A stretch of DNA of 64,000 bases from Arthrobacter luteolus NBRC 107841 (GCF_001552075.1 NZ_BCQM01000001.1:310001-374000); one strand, 5' to 3'. Counted from the stretch's first letter, positions 8,703 to 18,598 are shown. Program-made: numbers and translations. The notes: a model not told the origin generated them from the letters alone.

Positions 8703-9235
8703 GCGGACGGTTCCTGGCGGCCGGATTCCGGGCCCTGAACGGCCCCGGGTCCGCCGGGACGGTAGCCGGGATCCGTTCCGTAGCCCAGCGGCTCTGGAGC
8801 AGCCGCCGTGCGCTGGAACAACGCCTCACGGCGCAGCACGCCGGCAGTGACCAGGACCGCAGCCACAGTCGCTGCCGCCTGCCCGTAGATCCAGATCAGC
8901 CCGGCCGTGGTCACCGGCAGGTCGAGGTTGGCGACGGTTCCGGTAACGATCAGCGGACCGCCAAAAACGTCGAGGCTGAAGAAGCCGAGCAACACGTACG
9001 TCAACACCCCGGTCAGCGCGCTGACCAGGACGGAACGCGCCCACAGGCCGGCCAGGACGGACATGGCGGCACTGAAAACCAGCGCTCCCGCAGCCCCCAG
9101 AAGCAGGGCTGTGTCCCCGGCGAAGACCGTCTGGGCGTGCAGTGACGTGCCCAGGACGGCCGCTGCCACGGCACCCAGAACCACGGCCACCGGGCCCCGC
9201 AGACGCGGGACCCGGTGGCCGGAGGTATGTGCCAT
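8699..9235 (-). CDS. Hypothetical four-helix membrane protein
   Basis: About 178 aa with four hydrophobic segments (starting near VAVVLGAVAAAVLG, TALLLGAAGALVF, VLVSALTGVLTYVLLG and AGLIWIYGQAAATVAAVL) and a Pro/Gly/Glu-rich cytoplasmic tail. I do not recognise the family; typA-adjacent proteins like it occur in related genomes as hypothetical membrane proteins. The start is uncertain: ATG 9235 lies 10 bases after the typA stop, while the open frame runs back to 9280 inside typA. It is probably cotranscribed with typA, and it converges on the ArsR-type gene with a 4-base overlap. Confidence 0.6.
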   Translation of the reverse strand: MAHTSGHRVPRLRGPVAVVLGAVAAAVLGTSLHAQTVFAGDTALLLGAAGALVFSAAMSVLAGLWARSVLVSALTGVLTYVLLGFFSLDVFGGPLIVTGTVANLDLPVTTAGLIWIYGQAAATVAAVLVTAGVLRREALFQRTAAAPEPLGYGTDPGYRPGGPGAVQGPESGRQEPSA

Positions 9236-9245
9236 GGCGATGGTG

Positions 9246-11168
9246 CTAGGCCTTGGCGCGGGCGCGGTTGGCCTTGGCACGCTCGTTGGCGTCCAGGATG
9301 AGCTTGCGGATGCGGATCGACTCGGGGGTGACCTCTACGCATTCGTCCTCACGGGCGAATTCGAGGGATTCCTCCAGCGTCAGCTTCCGCGGCGGGGTCA
9401 GGTTCTCGAAGGTGTCGGAGGAAGCTGCACGCATGTTGGTGAGCTTCTTTTCCTTGGTGATATTCACGTCCATGTCATCGGCGCGCGAGTTCTCACCCAC
9501 GATCATGCCTTCGTAAACCTCGGAGGTCGGCTCCACGAAGAAGGAACCGCGTTCCTGCAGGTTGATCATGGCGAACGGGGTAACCACGCCGGCACGGTCA
9601 GCGATCATCGAACCGTTGGTGCGGTATTCGATCGGACCGGCCCACGGCTCGTAGCCCTCGGCGATGGAGGCGGAGATGCCGGCGCCGCGGGTTTCGGTGA
9701 GGAACCGGGTGCGGAAGCCGATCAGGCCACGTGCCGGAACAATGAATTCCATGCGGACCCAGCCGGTGCCGTGGTTAGCCATGTTGACCATGCGGCCCTT
9801 GCGGGCGGCCAGCAGCTGCGTAACAGCGCCCAGGTATTCTTCGGGCACGTCGATGGTCATGTGTTCCATCGGCTCGTGGACCTTGCCGTCGACCATCTTG
9901 GTGACAACCTGCGGCTTGCCAACCGTCAGTTCGAAGCCTTCGCGGCGCATCTGCTCCACGAGGATGGCCAGGGCGAGCTCGCCGCGGCCCTGGACTTCCC
10001 AGGCGTCGGGACGCTCGGTCGGCAGCACGCGCAGTGAGACGTTACCGATCAGTTCCTTGTCGAGGCGGTCCTTGACCTGGCGTGCGGTGACCTTGGCGCC
10101 CTTGACCCGGCCGGCCAGCGGCGAGGTGTTGATACCGATGGTCATGGAGATCGCGGGATCGTCCACGGTGATAAGCGGCAGCGGCTTGGGGTTGTCGACG
10201 TCGGTGAGGGTTTCGCCGATGGTGATGTCTTCGATGCCGGCGACGGCAACGATCTCACCGGGACCGGCGGATTCGGCCGGAACGCGCTCCAGTGCCTTGG
10301 TGGCCAGGAGTTCGGTGATCTTGACCGTCTTCATGGTGCCGTCGGCACGGGCCCAGGCAACCTGCTGGCCCTTGCGCAGGGTGCCGTTGAAGATGCGCAG
10401 CAGCGCGAGGCGGCCCAGGAAGGGGGAAGCATCCAGGTTGGTGACGTGCGCCTGCAGGACACCTTCGGGATCGTAGGTCGGAGCCGGGATGTGGTCAATG
10501 ATGGTCTGGAACAGCGGTTCCAGGTTGTCGTTGGCCGGGGCCTGGCCATCGGCCGGCTGCTCCAGGGAGGCAGCACCAACGCGTGCGGCGGCGTAAACCA
10601 CGGGAACGTTCAGCACCAGGTCGAGGTCCAGGTCGGGAACCTCATCGGCCAGGTCGGAAGCCAGGCCCAGGAGCAGGTCCATGGCTTCGCTAACGACTTC
10701 GTCGATGCGGGCGTCGGGGCGGTCAGTCTTGTTGACCAGCAGGATGACGGGAAGCTTCGCGGCCAGGGCCTTGCGCAGCACGAAACGGGTCTGCGGGAGC
10801 GGGCCTTCGGAGGCGTCCACGAGCAGCACAACGCCGTCGACCATGGACAGGCCGCGCTCGACCTCTCCACCGAAGTCGGCGTGGCCGGGGGTGTCAATCA
10901 CGTTGATGGTGATGGTTTCGCCCTTGGCGGCGGGGCCGTTGTAGAACACGGTCGTGTTCTTGGCCAGGATGGTGATGCCCTTTTCACGTTCCAGGTCACC
11001 AGAATCCATCACGCGTTCTTCAACGTCTCCGTGGGATGCGAAGGAGTTCGTCTGCTTGAGCATGGCGTCGACGAGGGTCGTTTTGCCGTGGTCAACGTGG
11101 GCCACAATAGCAACGTTCCGGAGGTCGCTTCGCACAGCGCTGTTCACAGCCGTGTTGGTTTCTGACAT
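9246..11168 (-). CDS. typA: Translational GTPase TypA/BipA
   Basis: 640-aa ribosome-associated GTPase involved in ribosome assembly and stress or cold adaptation. G1 AHVDHGKTT is near residues 23-31, G3 is [11 protein letters not shown] and G4 is [12 protein letters not shown]-like domains II, III and V and a C-terminal domain follow, and the protein ends in a Lys/Arg/Ala-rich tail. The ATG start lies after a long upstream gap (11169-11442, 274 bases). That gap contains a minus-strand TAGTAT at 11313-11318 as a candidate -10 and several CCGGA repeats, so the mRNA may have a structured leader of about 145 bases. Confidence 0.94.
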   Translation of the reverse strand: MSETNTAVNSAVRSDLRNVAIVAHVDHGKTTLVDAMLKQTNSFASHGDVEERVMDSGDLEREKGITILAKNTTVFYNGPAAKGETITINVIDTPGHADFGGEVERGLSMVDGVVLLVDASEGPLPQTRFVLRKALAAKLPVILLVNKTDRPDARIDEVVSEAMDLLLGLASDLADEVPDLDLDLVLNVPVVYAAARVGAASLEQPADGQAPANDNLEPLFQTIIDHIPAPTYDPEGVLQAHVTNLDASPFLGRLALLRIFNGTLRKGQQVAWARADGTMKTVKITELLATKALERVPAESAGPGEIVAVAGIEDITIGETLTDVDNPKPLPLITVDDPAISMTIGINTSPLAGRVKGAKVTARQVKDRLDKELIGNVSLRVLPTERPDAWEVQGRGELALAILVEQMRREGFELTVGKPQVVTKMVDGKVHEPMEHMTIDVPEEYLGAVTQLLAARKGRMVNMANHGTGWVRMEFIVPARGLIGFRTRFLTETRGAGISASIAEGYEPWAGPIEYRTNGSMIADRAGVVTPFAMINLQERGSFFVEPTSEVYEGMIVGENSRADDMDVNITKEKKLTNMRAASSDTFENLTPPRKLTLEESLEFAREDECVEVTPESIRIRKLILDANERAKANRARAKA

Positions 11169-11378
11169 GCGTGAAGACTCAATTCATAGGTAAGCGTTCG
11201 GGGATGGTTCACAGTGGTCCGGAGTCGATCCGGAGAATCCGGCAGTTCTATACAAATGCTGCGTGGGAACACACGTGTAGGAATCGCCGAGAGGCCGCCG
11301 TCAGCGGGCACCATACTATTCTAGTCGTTTTGCCAAAGGTTCCCTAATGCGGACCTGCCGCACCCGGCGCAGCATGCA

Positions 11379-11420
11379 GGAAGGCCCCTCCCTGGACCAT
11401 AGCCGGGAAAGGGGCCTTCC
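11379..11420. terminator. Hairpin after dppDF
   Basis: 11-bp outer stem GGAAGGCCCCT / AGGGGCCTTCC. It lies just downstream of dppDF (minus strand) and upstream of the typA promoter region. No clear U run follows. Confidence 0.55.
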
Positions 11421-11442
11421 GCAGTTCGGATACGCCGAAAGA

Positions 11443-13278
11443 CTAGGAAACGACGCCGGAGCCCGCGTTCAGCTTGGCCCGAAGTTCCCGCCGTTCGCGC
11501 TGTTTGTCCGGATCCGGGAGCGGCACCGCGGCGATCAGGCGCTGCGTGTACTCCTGCTGCGGGTTGCGCAGGATCTGGTCCCGGGTGCCCTGTTCCACGA
11601 TCCGCCCGTGACGCATCACACAAATGTTGTCAGCCAGCACGTCCACGACCGCCAGGTCATGGGTGACGAACAGGCACGCGAACCCAAGTTCGCGCTGCAG
11701 GTTCTGGAACAGTTCCAGCACCTTGGCCTGTACGGAAACGTCCAGGGCCGACGTCGGTTCGTCCGCCACCATCAGCTTCGGCTTCAGGGACAGGGCACGG
11801 GCAATACCCACGCGCTGTTTCTGGCCGCCGGAGAGCTCGTGGGGGTACCGGTTGCGGTAGGCGCGGGGCAGTTCCACCTGGTCCAGCAGTTCTTCGATCC
11901 GCTGCTGCAGGGCGGCACCCTTGGCCTCCCCCGCCAGGAACATCGGCTCGCCGATGCTCTCTCCGATGGGCAGCCGCGGGTTCAGCGAGGAAGACGGATC
12001 CTGGAAGACCATCCCCACCTGGCGGCGGAGCTGGTGCATGGCCTTGGAGTTGGGCTTCAGCTCAGAGATGTCCGTGCCGACCACGCGGAGTTCACCCTCG
12101 GCCACGGGCAGCAGCCCGACTGCCGCACGGCCGATGGTGGTCTTGCCGGAGCCGGATTCACCCACCAGGCCCATGACCTGTCCGGGGAAGATGGACAGGT
12201 TGGCGCCCTCAACGGCACGGAATGCCGCAACCCGGCCTTGCTTGGGGTATTCAATGGCAACGTTTTCCAGCACCAGGACGGGTTCTGCTGCGGGAGCCGC
12301 GGCCTTTGTGGCCGAAGCAGTTTCCAGGCCGGCGAGGACTATCTCCTCGCGGCGTGCCAGTTCCTCCTGGTCCACGGACTCCAGCTCAACGTTGGTTGCC
12401 GCTGCCAGCGCGGCGACCACGTCCACGTCCTCGCCGTCGGCACCCTGGCCCAGGTGGGGAACGGATTCCAGGAGCGCCCGGGTATAGGGGTGCTGCGGGT
12501 TGGCGAAGACTTCCTTCGCTGTCCCGGTTTCCACAATCACACCGTGGCGCATCACGGCAATCCGGTCCGCCAAGTCCGCGACCACGCCCATGTCATGGGT
12601 GATGAGGACGATGGCTGAGTTCAGCTTGTTGCGCAGGTTGCGCATCAGGTCGAGGATTTCCGCCTGGACGGTGACGTCCAGTGCAGTGGTCGGCTCGTCC
12701 GCGATCAGCAGCTTCGGGTCGCAGGAGAGCGACTGGGCGATCATGGCGCGCTGGCGCTGGCCGCCCGAAAGCTGGTGCGGGTAGGACTTGAACGCTTTCT
12801 CCGGGTCCGGGAGCTCCACCATGGCCAGCAGTTTCAGCGCGCGCTTCGCGGCCTCGTCCGGGGACATTTCGTTGTGCAGCCGCAGGGTCTCCACAATTTG
12901 GAAACCCACCGTGTAGACCGGGTTCAGCGCCGTCATCGGCTCCTGGAAGATAACCGCTACATCGTTGCCGCGGACCTGGCGCAGCTTGTGCGGGGACAGG
13001 CCCAGCAGGGACTTGCCGTCCAGCAGGACCTCGCCGGTAACCCGGGAGTTCGTGGGCAGCAGGCCCAGCAGTGCCATGGAGCTGGCGCTTTTCCCCGAGC
13101 CGGATTCGCCCACGATGGCCAGCACTTCTCCGGCGTTGACGTGGTAGTTCAGTCCGACGGCGGCCGGAACCCATTCCTTGTCCACCCCGAAGTCAACCGA
13201 GAGGTCGCGGACTTCCAGGACCGGAGGCCGGTCTTGGCGGCTCGCTGTGTCCGAACTTCCGATAATGGTTTCAGTCAT
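11443..13278 (-). CDS. Fused dipeptide ABC transporter ATPase (DppD-DppF)
   Basis: 611-aa protein carrying both ATPase subunits of an Opp/Dpp importer in one chain. The N-terminal half has Walker A GESGSGKSASS and signature LSGGQRQRAM; the C-terminal half has GESGSGKTTIG and LSGGQKQRVG. An Ala/Glu-rich linker joins them near the middle. The ATG at 13278, behind GGAAGGAAA, is chosen over the longer frame to 13308. It belongs with dppA, dppB and dppC upstream on the same strand, but an opposite-strand PH-domain gene separates it from dppC, so it needs its own promoter or read-through antisense to that gene. Confidence 0.92.
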   Translation of the reverse strand: MTETIIGSSDTASRQDRPPVLEVRDLSVDFGVDKEWVPAAVGLNYHVNAGEVLAIVGESGSGKSASSMALLGLLPTNSRVTGEVLLDGKSLLGLSPHKLRQVRGNDVAVIFQEPMTALNPVYTVGFQIVETLRLHNEMSPDEAAKRALKLLAMVELPDPEKAFKSYPHQLSGGQRQRAMIAQSLSCDPKLLIADEPTTALDVTVQAEILDLMRNLRNKLNSAIVLITHDMGVVADLADRIAVMRHGVIVETGTAKEVFANPQHPYTRALLESVPHLGQGADGEDVDVVAALAAATNVELESVDQEELARREEIVLAGLETASATKAAAPAAEPVLVLENVAIEYPKQGRVAAFRAVEGANLSIFPGQVMGLVGESGSGKTTIGRAAVGLLPVAEGELRVVGTDISELKPNSKAMHQLRRQVGMVFQDPSSSLNPRLPIGESIGEPMFLAGEAKGAALQQRIEELLDQVELPRAYRNRYPHELSGGQKQRVGIARALSLKPKLMVADEPTSALDVSVQAKVLELFQNLQRELGFACLFVTHDLAVVDVLADNICVMRHGRIVEQGTRDQILRNPQQEYTQRLIAAVPLPDPDKQRERRELRAKLNAGSGVVS

Positions 13279-13369
13279 GGCCGTGGTTTCCTTCCGTCCA
13301 GGCTGCACGCCGGTCCCGGGTCATCGGGCCGATTACAGAGGTACCTGGAAATGCTGTAACGATGGGGGT

Positions 13370-13999
13370 ATGTCGATCCCGCTGAACGATCCTGACGCCG
13401 CGCTTTTCCGTCCACGGACCACACTCTGGTTCACCGGGATTGCCGGGCTGCTGGCCCTGGCGGCCATGGTGTCCGCTGTCCTGAGCTCCGGACTCTCCGG
13501 GCTGCTGGCCACGGCTCCCCTGCTGCTCATTCCGGCGGCCGCCAGCTGGCTGTTCTGGTATCCGAGCGTGCGGGTGAACGCGAACGGCGTCGTCCTGCAC
13601 AATCCGGTCCGCACCATTGCCGTTCCCTGGGCCGGGCTGATCCATGTGGACACGCGGTTCGCACTCAAGCTCGTGACGCCGTCGGGCTCCTACACTGCCT
13701 GGGCCGCACCCGCGCCCGGCGTCTGGGGCACCCACGCGGGAAAGCCCGAGCATGTGCGCAACCTGCCGGGCAGCACCTACGGGGCGGGCGGATCGGTACG
13801 GCCGGGCGACCTGAGCCACACCGACTCCGGGCAGGCGGCCCGGATGGTCCGCAGCCGCTGGGAAGCACTGGTTAACGCCGGTGCCATCGATCCGGACCAG
13901 ACCGAAACCGCCCGCGCGGAGATCAGCGTGAACTGGCGCTGGCTGCTGGGCCTTCCGACCCTGGCCGTAGTGCTCTTCGCCCTGGCGGGACTGGCCTAG
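13370..13999 (+). CDS. PH-domain membrane protein
   Basis: 209 aa with two N-terminal hydrophobic segments (about residues 19-37 and 42-60) and one at the C-terminus (LLGLPTLAVVLFALAGLA). Between them is a bacterial pleckstrin-homology-like stretch (VRVNANGVVLHNPVRTIAVPW, then DTRFALKLVTPSGSY), the bPH type seen in actinobacterial membrane proteins. The frame is open back to 13178 inside dppDF, but ATG 13370 after GGGGG fits the domain start. It runs against the dpp genes and sits between dppC and dppDF. The role is unknown. Confidence 0.75.
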   Translation: MSIPLNDPDAALFRPRTTLWFTGIAGLLALAAMVSAVLSSGLSGLLATAPLLLIPAAASWLFWYPSVRVNANGVVLHNPVRTIAVPWAGLIHVDTRFALKLVTPSGSYTAWAAPAPGVWGTHAGKPEHVRNLPGSTYGAGGSVRPGDLSHTDSGQAARMVRSRWEALVNAGAIDPDQTETARAEISVNWRWLLGLPTLAVVLFALAGLA

Positions 14000-14011
14000 G
14001 GCCAGCCCCGC
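13985..14011. terminator. Hairpin over the PH-gene stop codon
   Basis: 12-bp stem with one mismatch (GCGGGACTGGCC / GGCCAGCCCCGC) with the TAG stop in the loop. It lies between the convergent PH-domain gene and dppC. It is a candidate terminator without a U run. Confidence 0.4.
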
Positions 14012-14031
14012 GTCCGGCGTCTGCGGCGCCA

Positions 14032-15054
14032 CTACTTGCCAGCCGCCGTCGTCTTCATCCGCTTGGCATTGAACTTCTTCTGCCGCGGGTCAAAAGCGTC
14101 CCGCAGTCCGTCGCCGATGAAGTTGATGCACAGGCAGATCGACACGATGAAGAGGCCGGGCCACCAGAAGAGCCAGGGGCGGGTCTGGAAGGCTTCCTGG
14201 TTCTGGCTGATCAGCAGGCCGAGGGACACATCCGGGGGCTGGACACCGAAGCCGATGTAGCTCAGGGAGGTTTCGAGAAGAATCGCCGTGGACATCAGCA
14301 GGGTGGTGTTCACGATGATGACTCCGACCGCGTTCGGCAGGATGTGTTTGAAGATGATCCGGTTGTTGGATGCGCCGGCAATCCGGGCCGCGTCAACGAA
14401 CTCCCGCTCCCGCAGGGAAAGGAACTCGCCGCGCACCAGCCGTGCCAGCGAGGTCCAGGTGACCAGGCCGAGGAAGATGCCGAGCAGCACGACGCCGATT
14501 CCTTCGCCGACAAGGCGGTCGGCGGTGCGTCCCAGCACGGCGGCGAGGACGATGATCGGGATGATGATGATGATGTCGGTGAGCCGCATCAGCACGGCTT
14601 CCACCCAGCCGCGGAAGTAACCGGAGACGGCTCCCACGATGGAACCGACGATGCAGGCGATGGCTCCGACCAGGAACATCACGATGATCGACTGCTGGGT
14701 GCCGCGCATGGTCATGGCGAACATGTCCCGGCCGATCCGGTCCTGGCCGAAGGGGTGGTCCCCCCAGTTGAAGATGTTCACGAAGGTTGGTGCACCGTCG
14801 TTGACCTGTGCGGAGAACTCCCGGTAGTCGTACTTCCACCAGCCGGGCAGCCCGGCAAACCCGATGGAGGTGAAAGCCAGGATGCAGATCAGTGCGAAGA
14901 CCACCAGCGAAATGATGGCGGCGGTGTTGTCGAAGAAGCGCTTCCGGACGATCTGGCTCTGTGAAAGGCCCTTGGTTTTTGCTTTCGCCGCAGGCAGTTC
15001 AGGGTCGGTTCCGGGCGGGTTGGACGGGGTCTCGGCGGAATACGTAGTGCTCAT
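14032..15054 (-). CDS. Dipeptide/oligopeptide ABC permease DppC
   Basis: 340-aa inner-membrane permease of the peptide importer. It has a charged N-terminal cytoplasmic stretch, a first membrane segment (AAIISLVVFALICILAFTS) and the OppC-type N-terminal region, and an EAA loop EREFVDAARIAGASN, ending with a membrane segment before a basic tail. Its start overlaps the dppB stop by 4 bases (ATGA), indicating coupled translation. Substrate range (di- or oligopeptides) cannot be read from sequence. Confidence 0.9.
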   Translation of the reverse strand: MSTTYSAETPSNPPGTDPELPAAKAKTKGLSQSQIVRKRFFDNTAAIISLVVFALICILAFTSIGFAGLPGWWKYDYREFSAQVNDGAPTFVNIFNWGDHPFGQDRIGRDMFAMTMRGTQQSIIVMFLVGAIACIVGSIVGAVSGYFRGWVEAVLMRLTDIIIIIPIIVLAAVLGRTADRLVGEGIGVVLLGIFLGLVTWTSLARLVRGEFLSLREREFVDAARIAGASNNRIIFKHILPNAVGVIIVNTTLLMSTAILLETSLSYIGFGVQPPDVSLGLLISQNQEAFQTRPWLFWWPGLFIVSICLCINFIGDGLRDAFDPRQKKFNAKRMKTTAAGK

Positions 15055-16592
15055 GACTTCACCCTTACGCGCGGATCAAGGACGGTATAAACAAGGTCGG
15101 CCACCAGGTTGAAGACCAGGGCCAGGATGCCGGTCACCAGGAAGAATCCCATGATCGGATTGGGATCCGTTCGGTGCAGCGCCTGGACGAACATCTGCCC
15201 CATGCCGCTGAAGGCGAAGACCTGTTCCGTGATCACCGCCCCGCCGATCAGGGCGCCGATGTCGAAGGCCACGATGGTGGCCAGCGGGATCAGGGCGTTG
15301 CGGAAAGCGTGGCGCATGACCACTGTGCGTTCGGACAGTCCCTTGGCCCGGGCGGTGCGGATGTAGTCCATGTTCATAATTTCGAGCATGGAGGCCCGGG
15401 AGTAGCGGCTGTAGCTGGCGAGGGAGGCCAGGAGCAGGGCGATGGTGGGCAGGAGCAGGTGGGTGAAGGTATCCAGGCCGCTGATCCAGAAGTCGCCTTC
15501 CAGGTTGGGGGTTGAAGCACCCACTGTTGCGATCGGCCTGCCGCGGATCCGCGAGTTGTCCATGTAGGACGGCCAGGCGTAGAAGAAGCGGTCCAGGACA
15601 ATCAGTCCGCCGACCAGCAGGCCGGTGAGCGCGGCTCCCCGCATGCTCTGCCCGCGGTCGTAGCCGCCCATGAAGTAGCCCACGGCACAGCCGACGGCGA
15701 TGGTGGCCAGGGCCAGGAGCAGGACCATGGTCCAGGTCGCCTGATTCAGCAGCGGCTGCACGGCGTAGTAGGCCACGACGCCGATGCCGACGGTGATCAG
15801 CGCCGAGTACAGGGCCTTGCGGTTCTTCAGCCCCGCGCTGAGCAGGGTGACGCCGTAGGCGATGGCAACACCTGTCAGGGCAATCACCACCGGTCCGAGG
15901 CTGGGGGCCGTGAACCAGCCGGTCAGGCCCAGCAGGTAGAGGATGGCGGCGGCGAGGGCGAATCCTGCGGCGAAGGCAATGCCGCGGCGCTGCCAGGAAC
16001 CGCCGGCGAAAACCACCCAGATCAGGCCGCTGGCCAGTCCGACGCCGAGCACCACGGACATGGGTATGGACGGGTCGGTCAGGAAGTCGTTGAAGCCGAT
16101 GGCCCCGTACTCCTTGAGGAGGACGGCGAGCCAGAAGATCGGCAGGGAGAAGAAGAGGAAGGCCATGAAGGTCACGCTGTAGTCCAGCGAGCTGTACTGC
16201 CGCAGCGCGGTGATGATGCCGAGCGAGATGCCCACGATGATGGCCAGGATGGTGGCGGTGGTGACCAGGAGGATCGTGGCTCCCATGGCCCGGCCCAGGG
16301 CGTCCGTCACGGCCTCGCCCTGGATGCTTTGGCCCAGGTCACAGGTGGCGGCGAACGGGGCCAGGCACTTAACCGCCCCGCCGAGCCAGTGGAAGTAGCG
16401 AAGCGGAGGGGGAACGTCCAGATCCAGGAGCTCGATGCGGGAGCGGATGAGGTCATCCTTGTTTGGAGCTGGGCTGTCGCGCAGGTCTTCAAGCGGATCT
16501 CCGGACGCCGCTGTCAGGAGGTACACCAGGAAAGATGCCCCGAAGAGAATAAGCACGGCGGTCAAAAGCCGCCGGACGATGTAGGTAACCAT
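15051..16592 (-). CDS. Enlarged peptide ABC permease DppB
   Basis: The N-terminus (MVTYIVRRLLTAVLILFG) and C-terminal half (EAA-like YIRTARAKGLSERTVV) are typical DppB/OppB. At 513 aa it is about 180 residues longer than the usual 310-340. The extra block, roughly residues 165-345, holds about six added hydrophobic segments (for example SVVLGVGLASGLIWVVFAG and VIALTGVAIAYGVTLLSAG) inside the loop after the third core helix. It overlaps dppC by 4 bases and lies about 200 bases after dppA with a hairpin between. Similar long DppB proteins may be common in this lineage; I cannot check. Confidence 0.88.
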   Translation of the reverse strand: MVTYIVRRLLTAVLILFGASFLVYLLTAASGDPLEDLRDSPAPNKDDLIRSRIELLDLDVPPPLRYFHWLGGAVKCLAPFAATCDLGQSIQGEAVTDALGRAMGATILLVTTATILAIIVGISLGIITALRQYSSLDYSVTFMAFLFFSLPIFWLAVLLKEYGAIGFNDFLTDPSIPMSVVLGVGLASGLIWVVFAGGSWQRRGIAFAAGFALAAAILYLLGLTGWFTAPSLGPVVIALTGVAIAYGVTLLSAGLKNRKALYSALITVGIGVVAYYAVQPLLNQATWTMVLLLALATIAVGCAVGYFMGGYDRGQSMRGAALTGLLVGGLIVLDRFFYAWPSYMDNSRIRGRPIATVGASTPNLEGDFWISGLDTFTHLLLPTIALLLASLASYSRYSRASMLEIMNMDYIRTARAKGLSERTVVMRHAFRNALIPLATIVAFDIGALIGGAVITEQVFAFSGMGQMFVQALHRTDPNPIMGFFLVTGILALVFNLVADLVYTVLDPRVRVKS

Positions 16593-16727
16593 AGAGTGTC
16601 AGCCTCATTTGAACGGGTCCGGGGGTTCTCCCGGCACTCGCAGAAGTGTAGTGCAGGTCATAGTGGGTGGGAATTTGGTAAATCCCAATCACTCGCCGGA
16701 CAGCGCCGGTGGAGCGTGGAAAAGGTG

Positions 16728-16763
16728 CAAGGCGCCGGGGCCGTGGAGGCCCCCGGCGCCTTG
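16728..16763. terminator. Intercistronic hairpin between dppA and dppB
   Basis: 13-bp perfect stem CAAGGCGCCGGGG / CCCCGGCGCCTTG with a 10-base loop, 33 bases after the dppA stop. It probably ends or stabilises part of the dppA message so that the binding protein is made in excess over the permeases. Confidence 0.65.
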
Positions 16764-16795
16764 CGGGTCACTGCTTGGCGGTTAGGCCGAAGCGG

Positions 16796-18598
16796 TTACT
16801 TTACTTCCCATTCCCAGAAGTTCCACCAGACACCGGTCTGGTTGGGCATGTAGGAATCAATGCCGCCAATGCTGTCGCTGTGCGCGTCCACGCCAGGCGA
16901 CTGGAACAGCGGAATACCGTAGCTCGAGTCCCAGATCAGCTTGTCGATCTGGACCTGCAGGTCCTTCTGCTTGTCCTTGTCGATTTCCAGGATCAGTTCA
17001 TCCATCAGGGCATCAGCTTCGGGGCTGGAGAAGCCGTTGTAGTTGGATGCTGCGCCGGACTTGAAGATCTGCGGAACGCCGGCAACGCCGACGCCCGAGT
17101 TGATCCAGCCGAAGATGGAGGCATCGTAGGTGCCGCCGCCCAGGGCGGAGCCCCAGTCAGACTTGCCCAGGCCGCCGTCGACGACCTTGAAGCCTGCCTC
17201 GGAAGCCGACTGTGCGATCAGCGTGTAGGCGTCAACCCGGTTGGGGTTGTCCTTGTTGTACATGATGCGGATTTCCGGAGTAGCACCGGCGAGGAGTTCC
17301 TTGGCGCCTTCGATATCAACATCGGCGTACTCGGAGGAACCGTTGGCGGCCGCTGCGTCTTCGTAACCGGCCTGGTCAGCCAGGAAGATCTGGGAGTCCA
17401 GCGGTGCGGCATCCGGGTTCAGCTTCTTCGGGATGGCATCGATGATCGCCTGACGCGGAACGGTCTTCATGAAGGCCGTGCGGACCTTCTCGTCTGCGAA
17501 TACGCCCGTGTAGTTCAGGTCGAGGTGATCGTAGGAGATCTGGTTGCCGCTGTTGATGGTCACGCCGTCAATAGCTTCGAGCTGCTGAAGGGTGTCGGCG
17601 GAAGCCTGCGGAGCGATGATGTCCACTTCGCCGTTCTTCAGTGCCTGGACCTGTGCCGGGGCATCACCGATGTAGCGGACGGTGATCTCGTCGACCTTGG
17701 GCTCCGGGCCCCAGTTGTAGTCCTCGTTGCGGACCAGCGTCATGGAGTTCTCGGGATCGATGGCCGAAACGATGAACGGCCCGTTCGAGAGGTACAGGGA
17801 AGCATCCGACGGCAGGGACTTCGTGTCGAAGCCGGTGTTCCAGAAGTCGGCAACGGCCTTCAGCTCTTCATTGGCGGCCGGAGCGGGGTTGGCAGGATCG
17901 CCAGCCGGGGTGTCCTGGATCAGCTTGATCAGCGCGTCGCCGTCGGCCAGGCCGGCCTTCTCGGCTACGACGTGGGCGGGGACGTTAACGCCGCCGTCGG
18001 ACAGTGCGCCGAAGGCGACTTCCCAGTCAGCGTAGGGCTCGGAGAATTCCAGCGTGATGGACCGTCCGTCGTCGCCCACCTCGGGCACGTCGGTCAGGGC
18101 CAGTCCGGAGGTATCGCCGGCGTAGTCGAAGTAGTTGGTGCCCGCGGCGACTTCGCCCGTTTCCGGATCGAGGGTCGCATCGTTGAAGTGACCGGAGTTG
18201 ACTGCCCACATGAGCATCAGGTCATCGGCGTCGACGGGTTCGCCGTCGGACCAGTTGACGCCCTCGTTCACGGTGTACTTGACGGTCAGCGGATCGTCGG
18301 AGACCTTCTCATAGGTGCCGAAGTCTGTCAGCGGCTCCACCTTGAGGTCATCAGTGATGTAGTTGAAGCCGGAGTGCGTTGCGTACGCAATCTTGCTGTT
18401 GACGTCCACGTTGCCGTTCGCCGTCTGGCTGTTGAACGAGCTGAAGGCGTTAACCTCCACCACGCGGACTTCACCGCCGGTGCTCTCGCCCTCAGTGGAC
18501 CCGTTATCGGTGGTCCCCTGGTTTGCAGCACAGGCGCTCAGTGCAAGTGCAGCTGCTGCCGCGACTCCCACTGCTTTGGAAATACGTCCGAAACGCAT
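16796..18598 (-). CDS. Peptide ABC transporter substrate-binding lipoprotein
   Basis: 600-aa family-5 extracellular solute-binding protein that captures peptides for the DppBC permease. The signal peptide ends in the lipobox L-S-A-C with the lipidated cysteine at residue 23, followed by a Thr/Ser/Gly-rich linker. The family core includes VNEGVNWSDGEPVDADD and IYGQ-less later segments typical of DppA. The start ATG has a strong AGGAGG ribosome site 4 bases upstream. It is the first gene of the dpp cluster. Confidence 0.92.
   Translation of the reverse strand: MRFGRISKAVGVAAAAALALSACAANQGTTDNGSTEGESTGGEVRVVEVNAFSSFNSQTANGNVDVNSKIAYATHSGFNYITDDLKVEPLTDFGTYEKVSDDPLTVKYTVNEGVNWSDGEPVDADDLMLMWAVNSGHFNDATLDPETGEVAAGTNYFDYAGDTSGLALTDVPEVGDDGRSITLEFSEPYADWEVAFGALSDGGVNVPAHVVAEKAGLADGDALIKLIQDTPAGDPANPAPAANEELKAVADFWNTGFDTKSLPSDASLYLSNGPFIVSAIDPENSMTLVRNEDYNWGPEPKVDEITVRYIGDAPAQVQALKNGEVDIIAPQASADTLQQLEAIDGVTINSGNQISYDHLDLNYTGVFADEKVRTAFMKTVPRQAIIDAIPKKLNPDAAPLDSQIFLADQAGYEDAAAANGSSEYADVDIEGAKELLAGATPEIRIMYNKDNPNRVDAYTLIAQSASEAGFKVVDGGLGKSDWGSALGGGTYDASIFGWINSGVGVAGVPQIFKSGAASNYNGFSSPEADALMDELILEIDKDKQKDLQVQIDKLIWDSSYGIPLFQSPGVDAHSDSIGGIDSYMPNQTGVWWNFWEWEVK

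Noticed and set aside
11169-11442. Riboswitch in the typA leader
   Set aside because: The CCGGA repeats suggest some structure, but no known riboswitch motif is recognisable.
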